Shown piece after piece: positions 27,092 through 37,927 of a stretch of 64,000 nt of DNA. Where the stretch lies: contig JABBOG010000003.1 in the NCBI GenBank assembly GCA_019351975.1, positions 62,001 through 126,000 on the forward strand. Direction: 5' to 3'. The DNA is from Acidobacteriota bacterium. GTDB lineage: Bacteria > Acidobacteriota > Terriglobia > Terriglobales > Acidobacteriaceae. The notes below the pieces were generated by a model. It saw nothing but the letters and a program-made list of their open reading frames with translations. It was not told the origin of the DNA and made no database searches. Position 1 is the stretch's first letter. Each line of letters starts with the position of its first letter. Made by a program: the position numbers and the translations under genes.

Positions 27092-29707
27092 TCAGCCTGC
27101 GTTCTCTTCAATAGCTGCGGACAAGGCCTGACCCAAGACCCTCTTCTGCTCGGCAGAGAGCCGATTGCCGTCGCTCGTGATGTAGAACACGTCGATGGCC
27201 GTCTCGCCCTCCGTATCCACAAGCGCGACCTCCACGTTGTAGCCATGCTCACTTAACGTCGCGCTAATTGCACGTAGCAATCCTGGAACGTCCTGTGCGA
27301 TCACCTGCAGTAGCGTGCTGTGCGTCGATGCAGCTTCATCGAAATCGACCTTCGTCGCCACCACCACCCGCGGCGGCTTGCGTTTCCCTCTTCGCCTCCC
27401 GCTCAGCAGCTTTTCTACAGGGCTCCTCCCCGCGACCAGCTCACGCACACTTCCAACGAATCTCGTCCGCTCGCTCTCATTCAGCTCCAACGTTCGAAAT
27501 GCATCTGTAAATCGAAAGCTGTCCACCACCACCCCCGCCTCGTTTGCAAATGCGTCCGCCGTTACGACGTTCATCCCCCACGCCGCCAAGGCAGATGCCA
27601 TGCCTGCAAAAAGTCGCGGCCTGTCCTGCGTTACGAGAGTGATCTCGTGCACCGCCGCACCCAGAACCGCCGTTCCCTGCTGGAATGTGATCTGGAACGG
27701 CTCGGAGGAGAAAAGCCGCGTCATCTCAAAGTGCTGCAGCATCGTCTCCGGCGACCTCGTTCTCACATAGCGCTCCGGAAATCCCTCCAGGAATTGCTCG
27801 ACCTCCACATGCCGCCCACGCGCAAGCGAAATCACCCTCGCGACCTTCTCATCCTTCCTCCAGCCTCCAATTGCACCTCCCGCAACCCGCGCGCGCACCC
27901 GCTCTTCATCTACACTCCGGTCCAGTTGATTCGCAGCAGCCATCCATAGCCGCCACAGATTCTCTACCTTCCACGGAGTCAGTGCATCCGGATGCACCGC
28001 CGCGATATCGGCATACGTAAACAACGTCAGCATCCGGAGCGCCTCATGCGTCTGCACCTTCCCCACAAACGCCCGCACTGTCTCGGCATCAAAAATGTCC
28101 CTCCGCATCGCAGCCGACATCTCAAGATGGTTCTCAATGAGCTGCATCACCAACCCCGTGTCATAAGCATCCATCTCTAACCGATCCAGAACTCCCTTCG
28201 CCATGCGCGCGCTCTCCACGGCATGATGCTCGCTTGCCCGTCCTTTCCCTGTGTCATGCAGCAATCCTGCCAGATACAGCAACCCAGGCTGCTGTAATTC
28301 GCGAATCATCGCGCCAAACCTCACCCTCCACTCCGGAGCCTTGTTTCCCGCATCCTCCTCCAACTCGTGCAGAACATCGATCAGCACAAACGTGTGTTCG
28401 TCCACCGTGTAGCGGTGATACGCATCCCGAATCACCAGCGCATCGATGCCGTGAAACTCCGGCACGATCAGATCCAGCACTCCTACCGTATGCATGACCC
28501 GCAAAGCTTGCCCTGCGCGCTTTCCCATCAAGATCGCCGATAGCTGTCGCCACAGCTTCGGGCCCTCTTCCAAGTGCGCAGATAGTTTCGGAATCGCCGA
28601 CGCAATTCGCTCTTGGCTCCGCTGCGAAAGCCTTGCTCCGCTCTCTGCCATACAAGCAAACACGGCCATTACGATCTCTGGATCATGTGCCGAATCTATA
28701 CCCGCTTCGGCATCTGCCTTCAGATGCGCCACTCCGTCACGCAACAGAAATCCTGCGCGTTCTGGGATCTTTACGCGCTGCACCGGCTTTACGACCTCCA
28801 TCTGCAGGCCCGCATTCTCGCCTTCACCCAACAAACTCCGCTCCACGACGCGTGCATGCCGAAAATACACCCGCATCCAATACGCCGCATCCACCCGCTC
28901 CTGCGAGGATCCGCCCAAACCCACCCGCGCCTGCGCAGCTGCATCCTGCGTCTGCCAATCCAGCGTATTGTCGTCGCGTTCTCTGCGGTAGTGCAGGAAG
29001 CAACGCAACGCCGCCAGAAATGCCACAGCCTCCCCGAATCCTTCGCCTGCCCCACCACCATTGCCCTTCGAATCCCTCAGTCCCCGCAACCACTGGCATA
29101 CATGCACATCCCGCAGCCCACCCGGACAGTCCTTTATATTCGGCTCCAGATGAAACAGCGTATTGCCATACTTTGCGTGACGTTCACTCGTCAGCCGCAT
29201 CAACGCTGCGCCAAATCCCTTCATATCACGCGCACGCATCTTCGCGACTGCGCCGCTCAGCTTTGCAAACAGGGCTTCATCCCCACCGACCTGACGCAGA
29301 TCCAGCAGTGACAATCCAAACTCAGGATTCGCTGCGTCCAGCCGGTCGCACTCGCCGACCGTCCTCGTCGTCAGCGCCACCTGCAGCCCGCAGTCCCAAA
29401 GCGACTGCGACATTCTTCGTATCGCATCCTTCGCTTCAACCTTGGCCGCTTTCTCCACGCAGCACAGCAGGTCTACATCCGAATGCGGGTACAACTCCGC
29501 TCTTCCGTATCCTCCGATCGCCGCAATTGCCACTCCTCGGCTAAGCTTCGGATTCGCGCGTAACTCCTCACCCCAGAAGCGCACGACAAACTCATCGACA
29601 AGCGCCGCACGCGCCGCAACCGCACGAAGACCATCTCCGTTCAACTCGAATCCGCGCCGAATCTCTACCGTGCGACGGTCATACTCCCCGCGCGCCGTCG
29701 CGCCCAT
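27092..29707 (-). CDS. glnD: [protein-PII] uridylyltransferase / uridylyl-removing enzyme
   Basis: Nucleotidyltransferase GGYGRAELYPHSDVDLL; HD domain GLLHDTGKGRASEHHAVES; C-terminal ACT domains. Confidence 0.93.
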   Translation of the reverse strand: MGATARGEYDRRTVEIRRGFELNGDGLRAVAARAALVDEFVVRFWGEELRANPKLSRGVAIAAIGGYGRAELYPHSDVDLLCCVEKAAKVEAKDAIRRMSQSLWDCGLQVALTTRTVGECDRLDAANPEFGLSLLDLRQVGGDEALFAKLSGAVAKMRARDMKGFGAALMRLTSERHAKYGNTLFHLEPNIKDCPGGLRDVHVCQWLRGLRDSKGNGGGAGEGFGEAVAFLAALRCFLHYRRERDDNTLDWQTQDAAAQARVGLGGSSQERVDAAYWMRVYFRHARVVERSLLGEGENAGLQMEVVKPVQRVKIPERAGFLLRDGVAHLKADAEAGIDSAHDPEIVMAVFACMAESGARLSQRSQERIASAIPKLSAHLEEGPKLWRQLSAILMGKRAGQALRVMHTVGVLDLIVPEFHGIDALVIRDAYHRYTVDEHTFVLIDVLHELEEDAGNKAPEWRVRFGAMIRELQQPGLLYLAGLLHDTGKGRASEHHAVESARMAKGVLDRLEMDAYDTGLVMQLIENHLEMSAAMRRDIFDAETVRAFVGKVQTHEALRMLTLFTYADIAAVHPDALTPWKVENLWRLWMAAANQLDRSVDEERVRARVAGGAIGGWRKDEKVARVISLARGRHVEVEQFLEGFPERYVRTRSPETMLQHFEMTRLFSSEPFQITFQQGTAVLGAAVHEITLVTQDRPRLFAGMASALAAWGMNVVTADAFANEAGVVVDSFRFTDAFRTLELNESERTRFVGSVRELVAGRSPVEKLLSGRRRGKRKPPRVVVATKVDFDEAASTHSTLLQVIAQDVPGLLRAISATLSEHGYNVEVALVDTEGETAIDVFYITSDGNRLSAEQKRVLGQALSAAIEENAG

Positions 29708-29760
29708 CGTCGGGCCATTGCCATCGCCGCCATTCAGTATCGAGTCCGTCGCTGCACCCC

Positions 29761-30108
<348 letters not shown>

Positions 30109-30125
30109 TCATCTCCATCCTTCAC

Positions 30126-31640
30126 TTAGGCTGCCTCCCAGTCATAGCCCTCTTCGCCATGCTGCGAAAGATCCAACCCCTCACGCTCGTCTTCTTCACT
30201 CACGCGTAGGCCAATCAGCGTATCAACTATGACCAGAATAAGCAGCGTCCCTGTAATCGAAATTCCCCAGCCAATCCCAACACCCACCAACTGGTTCAAC
30301 ACCTGCCCGTGATTTCCCTCGAAAAATCCAGTCGGCTTACCCGCACCAAAGATCGGATTAATTACCGAATTCGCAAAAAATCCGGTAAGAATTGCGCCCA
30401 GGGTCCCGCCCGCGCCATGCACACCAAACGCGTCCAGCGAATCATCATAGCCAAACATGTTCTTGACCTTCACCACCATGAAGAAGCAGAACACCCCTGC
30501 AATCAACCCAATCCACAACGCGTCAATCGGCCGCACAAAGCCCGACGCCGGTGTAATCGCCACCAACCCTGCCACTGCTCCGGAGATCCCGCCCAGCGCC
30601 GAAGGCTTGCCGCTGCGAATCCACTCTGCCGCGGCCCACCCAATCGCGCCCGCCGCCGCGCCAAAGTGCGTCGCCACAAACGCTGACGTCGCCAAACTTC
30701 CAGCACCCAGCGCCGATCCTGCGTTGAAACCAAACCACCCAAACCACAGCAGGCACGCCCCAATAAAGCTCAGCACGACCGAGTGCGGCATGAACGCCTT
30801 CTGTGGGAACCCCAACCGCTTCCCCAGATACAGCGCCGTTACCAGCGCGCTCACACCCGACGTCACATGCACCACCGTTCCACCCGCAAAATCCAGGCAC
30901 GGAAACCGTCCCGCCAATCCTCCACCACCCACCGCCGTCGCATTCAACAGTCCGCCAACACCCCAAACCATATGCGCCATCGGGGAGTACACAATGACCG
31001 CCCACAACACCATAAAAACCAGCATCGCTGAGAACTTCATCCGCTCCGCGAACGCTCCCGTAATCAGCGCCGGCGTGATAATCGCAAACATCAACTGGTA
31101 CACCATGTACGTCTGTAACGGAATCGTAGGCGCATACGCCGGGTCAGGCGTCAGCCCCACACCACGCAGAAACACATTGTGCAATCCTCCAATAAATGCG
31201 TTTCCCGTCCCAAAAGCCAGCGAATACGTCACCAGCGCCCACAACACCGTAATCACCGCCATCATCGCAAACGTCTGCATCATGGTTCCGAGGATGTTCT
31301 TCTTCCGCACCAGGCCGCCGTAAAACAACGCCAACCCCGGCCCGCTCATCAGCAGCACCAACGCCGCGCTCGTCAGCATCCACGCGTTGTCACCCGCGCT
31401 CTGCGCCTGAGCCGTTGCCGCTGCATCCTGTGCGACTTTCTTCTCCAGCGCTGTGATCCTGTCCGTCTGAGAACTTGCAGCCACTGCGCTCGAAGCCACA
31501 GGACTCTGCCCGAAGCAAGCACCACCCATCGCTCCACAAGCCAGCAGAACAACAAGGACGCAGCGCACGATCATCCTCCGCAACGCGCCATCCCGAGATC
31601 CGTGCGCCTCAACGCGATAGAGTTGGCTATCCAAATCCAT
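30126..31640 (-). CDS. amtB: ammonium transporter
   Basis: AMT core DFAGGTVVHVTSGVSALVTALYLGKR, GAGGTLGAILTGFF; start at internal Met. Confidence 0.93.
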   Translation of the reverse strand: MDLDSQLYRVEAHGSRDGALRRMIVRCVLVVLLACGAMGGACFGQSPVASSAVAASSQTDRITALEKKVAQDAAATAQAQSAGDNAWMLTSAALVLLMSGPGLALFYGGLVRKKNILGTMMQTFAMMAVITVLWALVTYSLAFGTGNAFIGGLHNVFLRGVGLTPDPAYAPTIPLQTYMVYQLMFAIITPALITGAFAERMKFSAMLVFMVLWAVIVYSPMAHMVWGVGGLLNATAVGGGGLAGRFPCLDFAGGTVVHVTSGVSALVTALYLGKRLGFPQKAFMPHSVVLSFIGACLLWFGWFGFNAGSALGAGSLATSAFVATHFGAAAGAIGWAAAEWIRSGKPSALGGISGAVAGLVAITPASGFVRPIDALWIGLIAGVFCFFMVVKVKNMFGYDDSLDAFGVHGAGGTLGAILTGFFANSVINPIFGAGKPTGFFEGNHGQVLNQLVGVGIGWGISITGTLLILVIVDTLIGLRVSEEDEREGLDLSQHGEEGYDWEAA

Positions 31641-31840
31641 GTCTATGTCTGACTCTCCTGACCAGGAATTTGCTTTATATGCATCTCCGCATTCGCACCG
31701 GGGGAAGCGCGAAGGAAAGAGAAGAGTACAAAAGTAGTTTGTCCGCTTCAGCCACACTGCGAGTGTTCAGTTTCATCTACTGTACATCATCGTGATCTTG
31801 CACCTGCCCACTCTAACCCATTTCGCGATACGCTTATACG

Positions 31841-32209
31841 ATGCCAACTGAAGCCCTACACACTCGCTGGTCCGACATCCCTATCGAGCAACTGAACCCG
31901 CAGATTACCCGCCAGTTCGTCCACGGATCGCAGTCTATGTTCGCTCGCCTTGAACTTAAGAAAGGCTGCGTCGTTCCAGGCCATCAACACCCGAACGAAC
32001 AGATCACCTACATTACCCAGGGCGCTCTCCGCTTTCTACTCGGGGAAGAAGGCGCTCTCGATGAGAAGATCGTTCGCGCCAACGAAATGCTGATCATCCC
32101 CGCCAATCTCCCTCACTCCGCTGAAGCCCTCGAAGACACCATCGACTTCGACGTCTTCGCCCCGCCTCGCCAGGACTGGCTCTCTAAAGACGACACATAC
32201 CTCCGCTAA
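31841..32209 (+). CDS. cupin domain protein
   Basis: Cupin motif PGHQHPNEQITYITQGALRFLLG. Confidence 0.8.
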   Translation: MPTEALHTRWSDIPIEQLNPQITRQFVHGSQSMFARLELKKGCVVPGHQHPNEQITYITQGALRFLLGEEGALDEKIVRANEMLIIPANLPHSAEALEDTIDFDVFAPPRQDWLSKDDTYLR

Positions 32210-32341
32210 GCCTACCTTTTCTACCGTCCGTAACATGGCCACGGTAGACGCAGCTTCGCTATTTCTGTAACAATCGCAGCTGACGCAAGCGCCCGATCTT
32301 CCACTAACTCGCCTCACCAAAAACCAGGCCCGGAGACATCC

Positions 32342-33217
32342 ATGACCACAGTAAACATCGGCAACAAGCAGCTCGGAGCAGGCCAGCCCTGCTATGTCAT
32401 CGCCGAGATCGGCATCAATCACAACGGTGACATTGACCTTGCCAAGCGCCTCATCTCCGTAGCCGTCGCCGCAGGCTGCGATGCCGTCAAGTTCCAAAAG
32501 CGCACCATCGAAGTCGTCTACACCGCAGCCGAACTCGCCACACCTCGCCCCAACCCCTTCGGCACAACGAACGGCGACCTCAAGCACGGTCTGGAATTCG
32601 GCAAAGAGGACTACGCCGAAATCGACAGCTTTTGCAAACAAGTCAAGATTCCCTGGCTCGTCTCCCCTTGGGACGAAAACGCCGTCGACTTCATGGAGCA
32701 ATTCGACACCCCCGTCTACAAGATCGCCTCAGCATCCCTCACCGACGACCATCTCCTCCGTCACGTCCGCAAGACCGGCAAGCCCATCATCGCCTCCACC
32801 GGCATGAGCACCTACGCCGAAATCGACCACGCAGTCGAGGTCCTCGGCAAAGACAACCTCATCCTCATGCACACCACCTCCACTTACCCTGCCAAGTACG
32901 AGCAGCTCAACCTGCGCGCCATCCCCAGCATGATCGAGCGCTATGGCGTGCCCGTCGGTTACTCCGGCCACGAAACAGGTATCCCGACCTCCGTCGCCGC
33001 CGCTGTACTCGGTGCCTGCTGTGTCGAACGCCACATCACCATGGACCGCGCCATGTGGGGCTCCGACCAGTCTGCTTCGCTCGAACCCAACGGCATCTCC
33101 AGACTCGTCCGCGACATTCGGCTCGTCGAGCAATCCATGGGCGACGGCATCAAGCGCGTCTATGAAGAAGAAGTCCCGGTCATGAAGAAGCTTCGCCGCG
33201 TCGGCGCAGCCGTCTAA
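32342..33217 (+). CDS. N-acetylneuraminate synthase family protein (NeuB-like, lacks C-terminal SAF region)
   Basis: CYVIAEIGINHNGDIDLAKRLISVAVAAGCDAVKFQKR; GYSGHETGIPTSVAAAVLGACCVERHITMDRAMWGSDQSASLEP. Confidence 0.88.
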   Translation: MTTVNIGNKQLGAGQPCYVIAEIGINHNGDIDLAKRLISVAVAAGCDAVKFQKRTIEVVYTAAELATPRPNPFGTTNGDLKHGLEFGKEDYAEIDSFCKQVKIPWLVSPWDENAVDFMEQFDTPVYKIASASLTDDHLLRHVRKTGKPIIASTGMSTYAEIDHAVEVLGKDNLILMHTTSTYPAKYEQLNLRAIPSMIERYGVPVGYSGHETGIPTSVAAAVLGACCVERHITMDRAMWGSDQSASLEPNGISRLVRDIRLVEQSMGDGIKRVYEEEVPVMKKLRRVGAAV

Positions 33218-33236
33218 CCTCCACCGACCCAAACTC

Positions 33237-33274
33237 AAAACCCCCATATCTCGCCCTTGAGAAATGGGGGTTTT
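33237..33274 (+). terminator. Rho-independent terminator
   Basis: AAAACCCCCAT...ATGGGGGTTTT stem with T tail after the neuB-like stop. Confidence 0.85.
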
Positions 33275-33334
33275 CTATTTCGCACCGTGAGCCCTGCCTA
33301 TCCAGCAAAACACAGCAGCGTCGCCGCCTCTTCG

Positions 33335-33946
33335 TTATTCCGCGAGATGCTGGGGCTTCTGACCGAAGTCTTTGCCAAAGTAGAACCGCTCCACCACCAT
33401 GCAATAGATATGTTCCAGCGCAAGATGCGACTCCTGAATGTTCATCGTCGTATCCGAAGGAATGATTACATTGATGTCCGCCAGCGCAGCCATCGCGCCG
33501 CCATTGTTGCCCGTGTAAGCGACCGTGTGGATGCCCAGCGTGCCCGCTAGTTTCAGCGCCTTCACGCAGTTCTTGCTGTTGCCCGAAGTCGAGATTGCAA
33601 GCAGCACATCTCCCGGCATCCCAATCGCTTCCACCTGCCGCTCGAACACATTGTCATACGAATAATCATTACCGATCGCCGTCAAAATCGACGTATCCGT
33701 TGTCAGCGCAACAGCACGCAGCGCTGGCCGGTCGATCGTCAGCCGTGAGACAAACTCCGCGACCAGGTGCTGCGCATCCGCCGCAGAACCGCCGTTGCCG
33801 CACACCATCAGCTTGTGCCCAGACTTCATCGCCTCCGCGGTAATGCGTCCAGCCTCAACAACCGCAGCGTGAATGCCTTCGTCATTCAGCACACGCGTCA
33901 TGGTTGCAATGGACTGGGTGAGTTGGCGTTTGATCAGATCTAACAT
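33335..33946 (-). CDS. gmhA: SIS-domain phosphoheptose isomerase-like
   Basis: LMVCGNGGSAADAQHLVAEFVSRL; AISTSGNSKNCVKAL. Confidence 0.85.
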   Translation of the reverse strand: MLDLIKRQLTQSIATMTRVLNDEGIHAAVVEAGRITAEAMKSGHKLMVCGNGGSAADAQHLVAEFVSRLTIDRPALRAVALTTDTSILTAIGNDYSYDNVFERQVEAIGMPGDVLLAISTSGNSKNCVKALKLAGTLGIHTVAYTGNNGGAMAALADINVIIPSDTTMNIQESHLALEHIYCMVVERFYFGKDFGQKPQHLAE

Positions 33947-34031
33947 ACATTTCTCCGTGATACCGCAGCTAAGCAGTTTCTATACAAACGTGACATTCGA
34001 CGATAACGAATCAACACAAGCGCAATCGTCG

Positions 34032-35006
34032 CTAAAGAACAGGATTCGCTCTTGGCGGACCAAAGCTGTGATCAAAATTAATCCGTTCCAACTCAACTGC
34101 ATAAGGCCGATGTTGCAGCTGCGTATAAATCGCTCCAACGTACTCGCCCATAATACCCAGAAAGACCAGCATGATCGACTGCAGGAAAAAGACGCCGATA
34201 ATCATCGGCGCAATCCCCACCGAGAACGTCGACCAGAACAGCAGCTTTGCCAGCAGATATCCAAACGCGATCACAAAGCTCAACACGCCACCCGCAAACC
34301 CGGCGAACGTAGCCAGCCGCAACGGCACCTTGCTGTGGTTGATGATCCCCAGCATCCCGATGTCGTACAACGTGTACCAGTTGTTCTTCGTGATACCAAA
34401 CTTGCGTGCAGGCTGGTCATACAGCAGTTTGACCGTCGGCAATCCAATCTCTGCAATCATGCCCCGAAAGTACGGGTAAGGGTCATCGAAAGACTTCACG
34501 AGATCGACAACCTTGCGGTCATACAGCCCAAATCCCGTATAGTTCTGGATCGTCTCAATCGATGACAACCGCCCAGCGATCCGATAGTACTGCTTCCTCG
34601 CCCAGAACATCAGCGAGTTCTCCTCGCTCGTGCGCTTGATCCCCAGCACACAATACGCGCCATTCTCCCACTCACGAATCAAGTCAGCGATCATGGGTGG
34701 CGGGTCCTGCAAATCGGCCACAATCCCAATCATCGCGTCTCCTCGCGCCGCGAACAGCGCATGGATCGGCGATCGAATGTGCCCAAAATTGCGCGCATTC
34801 ACAATAATCTTCACATTCGGATCTTCCGCTGCAATCGACTTCAGAATTGCAACCGTATTGTCGCGCGAAGAGTTGTCGATAAAGATGTGCTCGTAGTCAT
34901 ACTTGCCGATACCGAGCATCACCTCGCGCACCTGGTTGTAGAGGTTAAGAACGTTCCCCTCTTCGTTATAGCAAGGTGTAATGATGGAGATCGTCTTCTG
35001 GCTCAC
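34032..35006 (-). CDS. glycosyltransferase family 2 (GtrB/DPM-like)
   Basis: ISIITPCYNEEGNVLNLYNQVREV ... DLQDPPPMIADLIREWENGA; two C-terminal TMs. Confidence 0.9.
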   Translation of the reverse strand: MSQKTISIITPCYNEEGNVLNLYNQVREVMLGIGKYDYEHIFIDNSSRDNTVAILKSIAAEDPNVKIIVNARNFGHIRSPIHALFAARGDAMIGIVADLQDPPPMIADLIREWENGAYCVLGIKRTSEENSLMFWARKQYYRIAGRLSSIETIQNYTGFGLYDRKVVDLVKSFDDPYPYFRGMIAEIGLPTVKLLYDQPARKFGITKNNWYTLYDIGMLGIINHSKVPLRLATFAGFAGGVLSFVIAFGYLLAKLLFWSTFSVGIAPMIIGVFFLQSIMLVFLGIMGEYVGAIYTQLQHRPYAVELERINFDHSFGPPRANPVL

Positions 35007-35077
35007 GAGGTAGCGGCTCCTTGGGGTCCCTTGGGGTATAGCTGCAAGTTTAGCCGATGCTGGTCTTTGTCGCGTAA

Positions 35078-35728
35078 CTACCCCGCAGATTTCGTCTTGA
35101 ATGTAACCTTCTTGTGGCCGACGAAACTGTACATCGTCGACAGCCCAATGATGATCGCTCCCGCAATATACCCCGCCATCGCCTTCCCCGTCGCCAGATG
35201 CTGAACCGTCGCCAACATCCGTCCGCCAAGGTGGCTTTCAACAGATGCAAGCAGAACATGCAGCCGCACCGCATGATGGTGAATCAATGACTGCAACACT
35301 CGCGTCAGCCCGGACAACGCCACCAGCCCGGGAATCATACCTGTCCCATACACCGCAAAGCACTTCAGCCACTCCATCAGGTAGTTTCCCTGCGTGCGAA
35401 ACACGAAAAACTTGTATCCAAAGTAAGCGACCGTAATGTTGAGCGGCGTGGAAAGAATGGACGCAACCACCACCGTCAGATACATGAACCGCTGCGGAAG
35501 AGCCCCGTTCAGCAGCGTGAGCGCCACAACAAAGCTGATGTAACCGAAGATCGTGTTAAACGCGCCCACGCATAGATAGCGGAGGAACTGCCCCCCTGGA
35601 AAGAGGTTGACGATCCCCTGCAACCGGCGCTTCGGCAGAAACGGATCCTGCGGGATGGGAACCACCGGCGGATGCGTCGGAAACGGTTCGCTCTCGGGCC
35701 CTTGAGGAGCAGTCATACTACTCCTCAA
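35078..35728 (-). CDS. GtrA family membrane protein
   Basis: FLRYLCVGAFNTIFGYISFVVALTLL ... NITVAYFGYKFFVF. Confidence 0.85.
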   Translation of the reverse strand: MRSSMTAPQGPESEPFPTHPPVVPIPQDPFLPKRRLQGIVNLFPGGQFLRYLCVGAFNTIFGYISFVVALTLLNGALPQRFMYLTVVVASILSTPLNITVAYFGYKFFVFRTQGNYLMEWLKCFAVYGTGMIPGLVALSGLTRVLQSLIHHHAVRLHVLLASVESHLGGRMLATVQHLATGKAMAGYIAGAIIIGLSTMYSFVGHKKVTFKTKSAG

Positions 35729-37562
35729 GAGGCTTCACAATCATGTTGGCCAGAAACTCTTCCCGCGGAAGAAACGGGAAAAGATCCTCAAGCGGTTTGG
35801 ATACAAAGCTTCCATCCGGCTTCTGGTAGGACTGTAGCCGCGGCGCCCGCACCTCATCCGGAAGCACATTCACGTCGCACAACACCGGCCCCTTCATGTC
35901 CAATACCTTGCGAACCTCTTCACGAAGGTGGGTCTGGTCTGCGATCACGTGCGTACCCAACTTGAAGGCTTCTCCAACATCAGAGAGATTAGGTATCGTA
36001 AGACCGGTATTGCGGTCGGCACCGATACTTGGCTTCCCAAAATACGCAGCCTGCGATGCGCGGATCGAGCTGTAGCCATCATTGTTCAGAACGAAGAACT
36101 TGATAGGAAGCTGTAGCCGGTGAATGGTCTCCAGCTCCTGAATGTTGAACATGAATCCGCCATCGCCATCCACAGCAATGACCTCGCGCCCCGGATTCGC
36201 AATCGCTACGGCAATCGCCATCGGTATCGCGTACCCCATGGAGCCCAACCCCGCCGTATGGTACAGCCGCTGCGAGTGCAGCGTCGGGCAAGCGAGCAGG
36301 TAAATCTCAATACCAGAGCCCGAGTTCCCTACAACCAGCCGGTCCTCCGGGCTGGCCTCCGTGCCTAGAACCTCCGCAAGATTAAAGATGCTGACCAGAC
36401 CTTCGGGCTTGCGATGTTCATCCGTAACCACCGGATAGCGCGTCTTCCAGTCAGCGCATCGCTCCAGCCATGCATCCTGCTTCTTGTTGTGGCTGTCGCG
36501 CGGCTTGAGCTTATCCTTATGCTTCAGTAACTCCGTCAGAAAGACCTTTGCATCGAGACAAACAGGCTGCTGAAGATACGGGTGAAGCTTACCCAGCTCA
36601 GCAGCATCGATATCCACCGCAATCTTGTGGGCCTCGCGCGCTAGATTCTGAGGGGCGTAACCCGTAATCGCAAAGTCCAATCGCACGCCAATCGCAAGCA
36701 GGAAATCGCAGTTCTGCAGCGCAAAATTCGCACCCCGCGCAGCCACAGACCCGGGTCGTCCCACATACGTTGGATCATCCGAAGGCACCAGATCGGCAGC
36801 ACACCACGTCGCTACCGTCGGCACTCCGAGCAGCCTGCGCAGTTCCTCAAACTCGGCTTCCGCACGCGCCAGCCGAATACCATTCCCGGCGAACAGCAGC
36901 GGTCGCTCACACGCATTGAAGGCCTCGATCGCACGTGCCACCTCAGCCGCAACATTCGCTGTCCCATGGATCTTCGCGTCCTCGGCAAACTCAACCGGAT
37001 CAAACGCGCGTAGCGTCGTATCGTCGATTGGAGACGCCTGCACATCCAGTGGAATATCAATCCACACCGGCCCGGGCCGCCCATGGAGTGCCAGATAAAC
37101 GGCCTTCTCCAAGTGATACCGGATGTCCGCAGGTTCTAAAATCGTGACTGCATATTTCGTGATCGGTGCCACGATGGAGCAGATGTCCACTTCCTGAACG
37201 CCCAACTGCCGCATCCCCAGTGGCTTGCCCGTTGCGTCGAACATCCTGTCCGGGCGCTTCACCTGCCCAGAAATAAAAAGCACAGGCGTCGAATCCAGCC
37301 ACGCTCCAGCAACCCCTGTAACAGCATTCGTACCGCCCGGGCCAGTCGTCACCATGCAGACCCCAAGGCCGTTCGTGGCCTTCGCATAGCCTTCAGCGCA
37401 TATGGCCGACGCCTGCTCATGCGAATTGCAGATAGGCATGATGCGTGTCTCGGAGGCAAGAGACTGGTTGAGGTGCATCGCACCGCCGCCGGTTACGAGG
37501 AAAAGATTCGTGACGCCGAGGTCGGCGACAAACTTGAGCACGTAGTCTGAGAGCTTCATCAA
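35718..37562 (-). CDS. thiamine-diphosphate-dependent enzyme (acetolactate-synthase-like)
   Basis: LFLVTGGGAMHLNQSLAS...HEQASAICAEGYAKATNGLGVCMVTTGPGGTNAVTGVAGAWLDSTPVLFISGQV; VDGDGGFMFNIQELETIHRLQLPIKFFVLNNDGYSSI. Confidence 0.9.
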   Translation of the reverse strand: MMKLSDYVLKFVADLGVTNLFLVTGGGAMHLNQSLASETRIMPICNSHEQASAICAEGYAKATNGLGVCMVTTGPGGTNAVTGVAGAWLDSTPVLFISGQVKRPDRMFDATGKPLGMRQLGVQEVDICSIVAPITKYAVTILEPADIRYHLEKAVYLALHGRPGPVWIDIPLDVQASPIDDTTLRAFDPVEFAEDAKIHGTANVAAEVARAIEAFNACERPLLFAGNGIRLARAEAEFEELRRLLGVPTVATWCAADLVPSDDPTYVGRPGSVAARGANFALQNCDFLLAIGVRLDFAITGYAPQNLAREAHKIAVDIDAAELGKLHPYLQQPVCLDAKVFLTELLKHKDKLKPRDSHNKKQDAWLERCADWKTRYPVVTDEHRKPEGLVSIFNLAEVLGTEASPEDRLVVGNSGSGIEIYLLACPTLHSQRLYHTAGLGSMGYAIPMAIAVAIANPGREVIAVDGDGGFMFNIQELETIHRLQLPIKFFVLNNDGYSSIRASQAAYFGKPSIGADRNTGLTIPNLSDVGEAFKLGTHVIADQTHLREEVRKVLDMKGPVLCDVNVLPDEVRAPRLQSYQKPDGSFVSKPLEDLFPFLPREEFLANMIVKPLEE

Positions 37563-37717
37563 CTCCTATGGTAACCGCTGGATTCGATTCATAGCGTGCT
37601 CCATCGTCCCACGTCACCAAAATTTGGCTCGATGCCGATGTTTCAGCCGAACACCCCGGCAGAAGCTGCCTTCCGCACCCTGCGTGCTACCAGCACACGT
37701 CCAAGCATCAAAATTAT

Positions 37718-37795
37718 TGGCGTCCCCGACGGGATTCGAACCGCGTGTTTACGCCATGAGTGTGGCGTTGTCCTGGGCCGCTGGACGACGGGGAC
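37718..37795 (-). tRNA. tRNA-Glu-like sequence (CUC-like), probably degenerate
   Basis: 78 nt GTCCCCGTCGTCCAGCGGCCCAGGACAACGCCACACTCATGGCGTAAACACGCGGTTCGAATCCCGTCGGGGACGCCA; acceptor, D-stem, TTCGAAT loop and CCA present, but 8-nt anticodon loop and extra C in T-stem. Confidence 0.6.
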
Positions 37796-37927
37796 CAAAC
37801 GGCTCTTCGCAATGACCCGCCTCGCTGCCAAGGCTGGCCCGGTCACCGTCAGCCGCAGATACAGTTTCAATGCCCCGCAATGAATTTGCAACTGCGCTCC
37901 GCTGCCCGCTTGCATGACAACAAGCCT

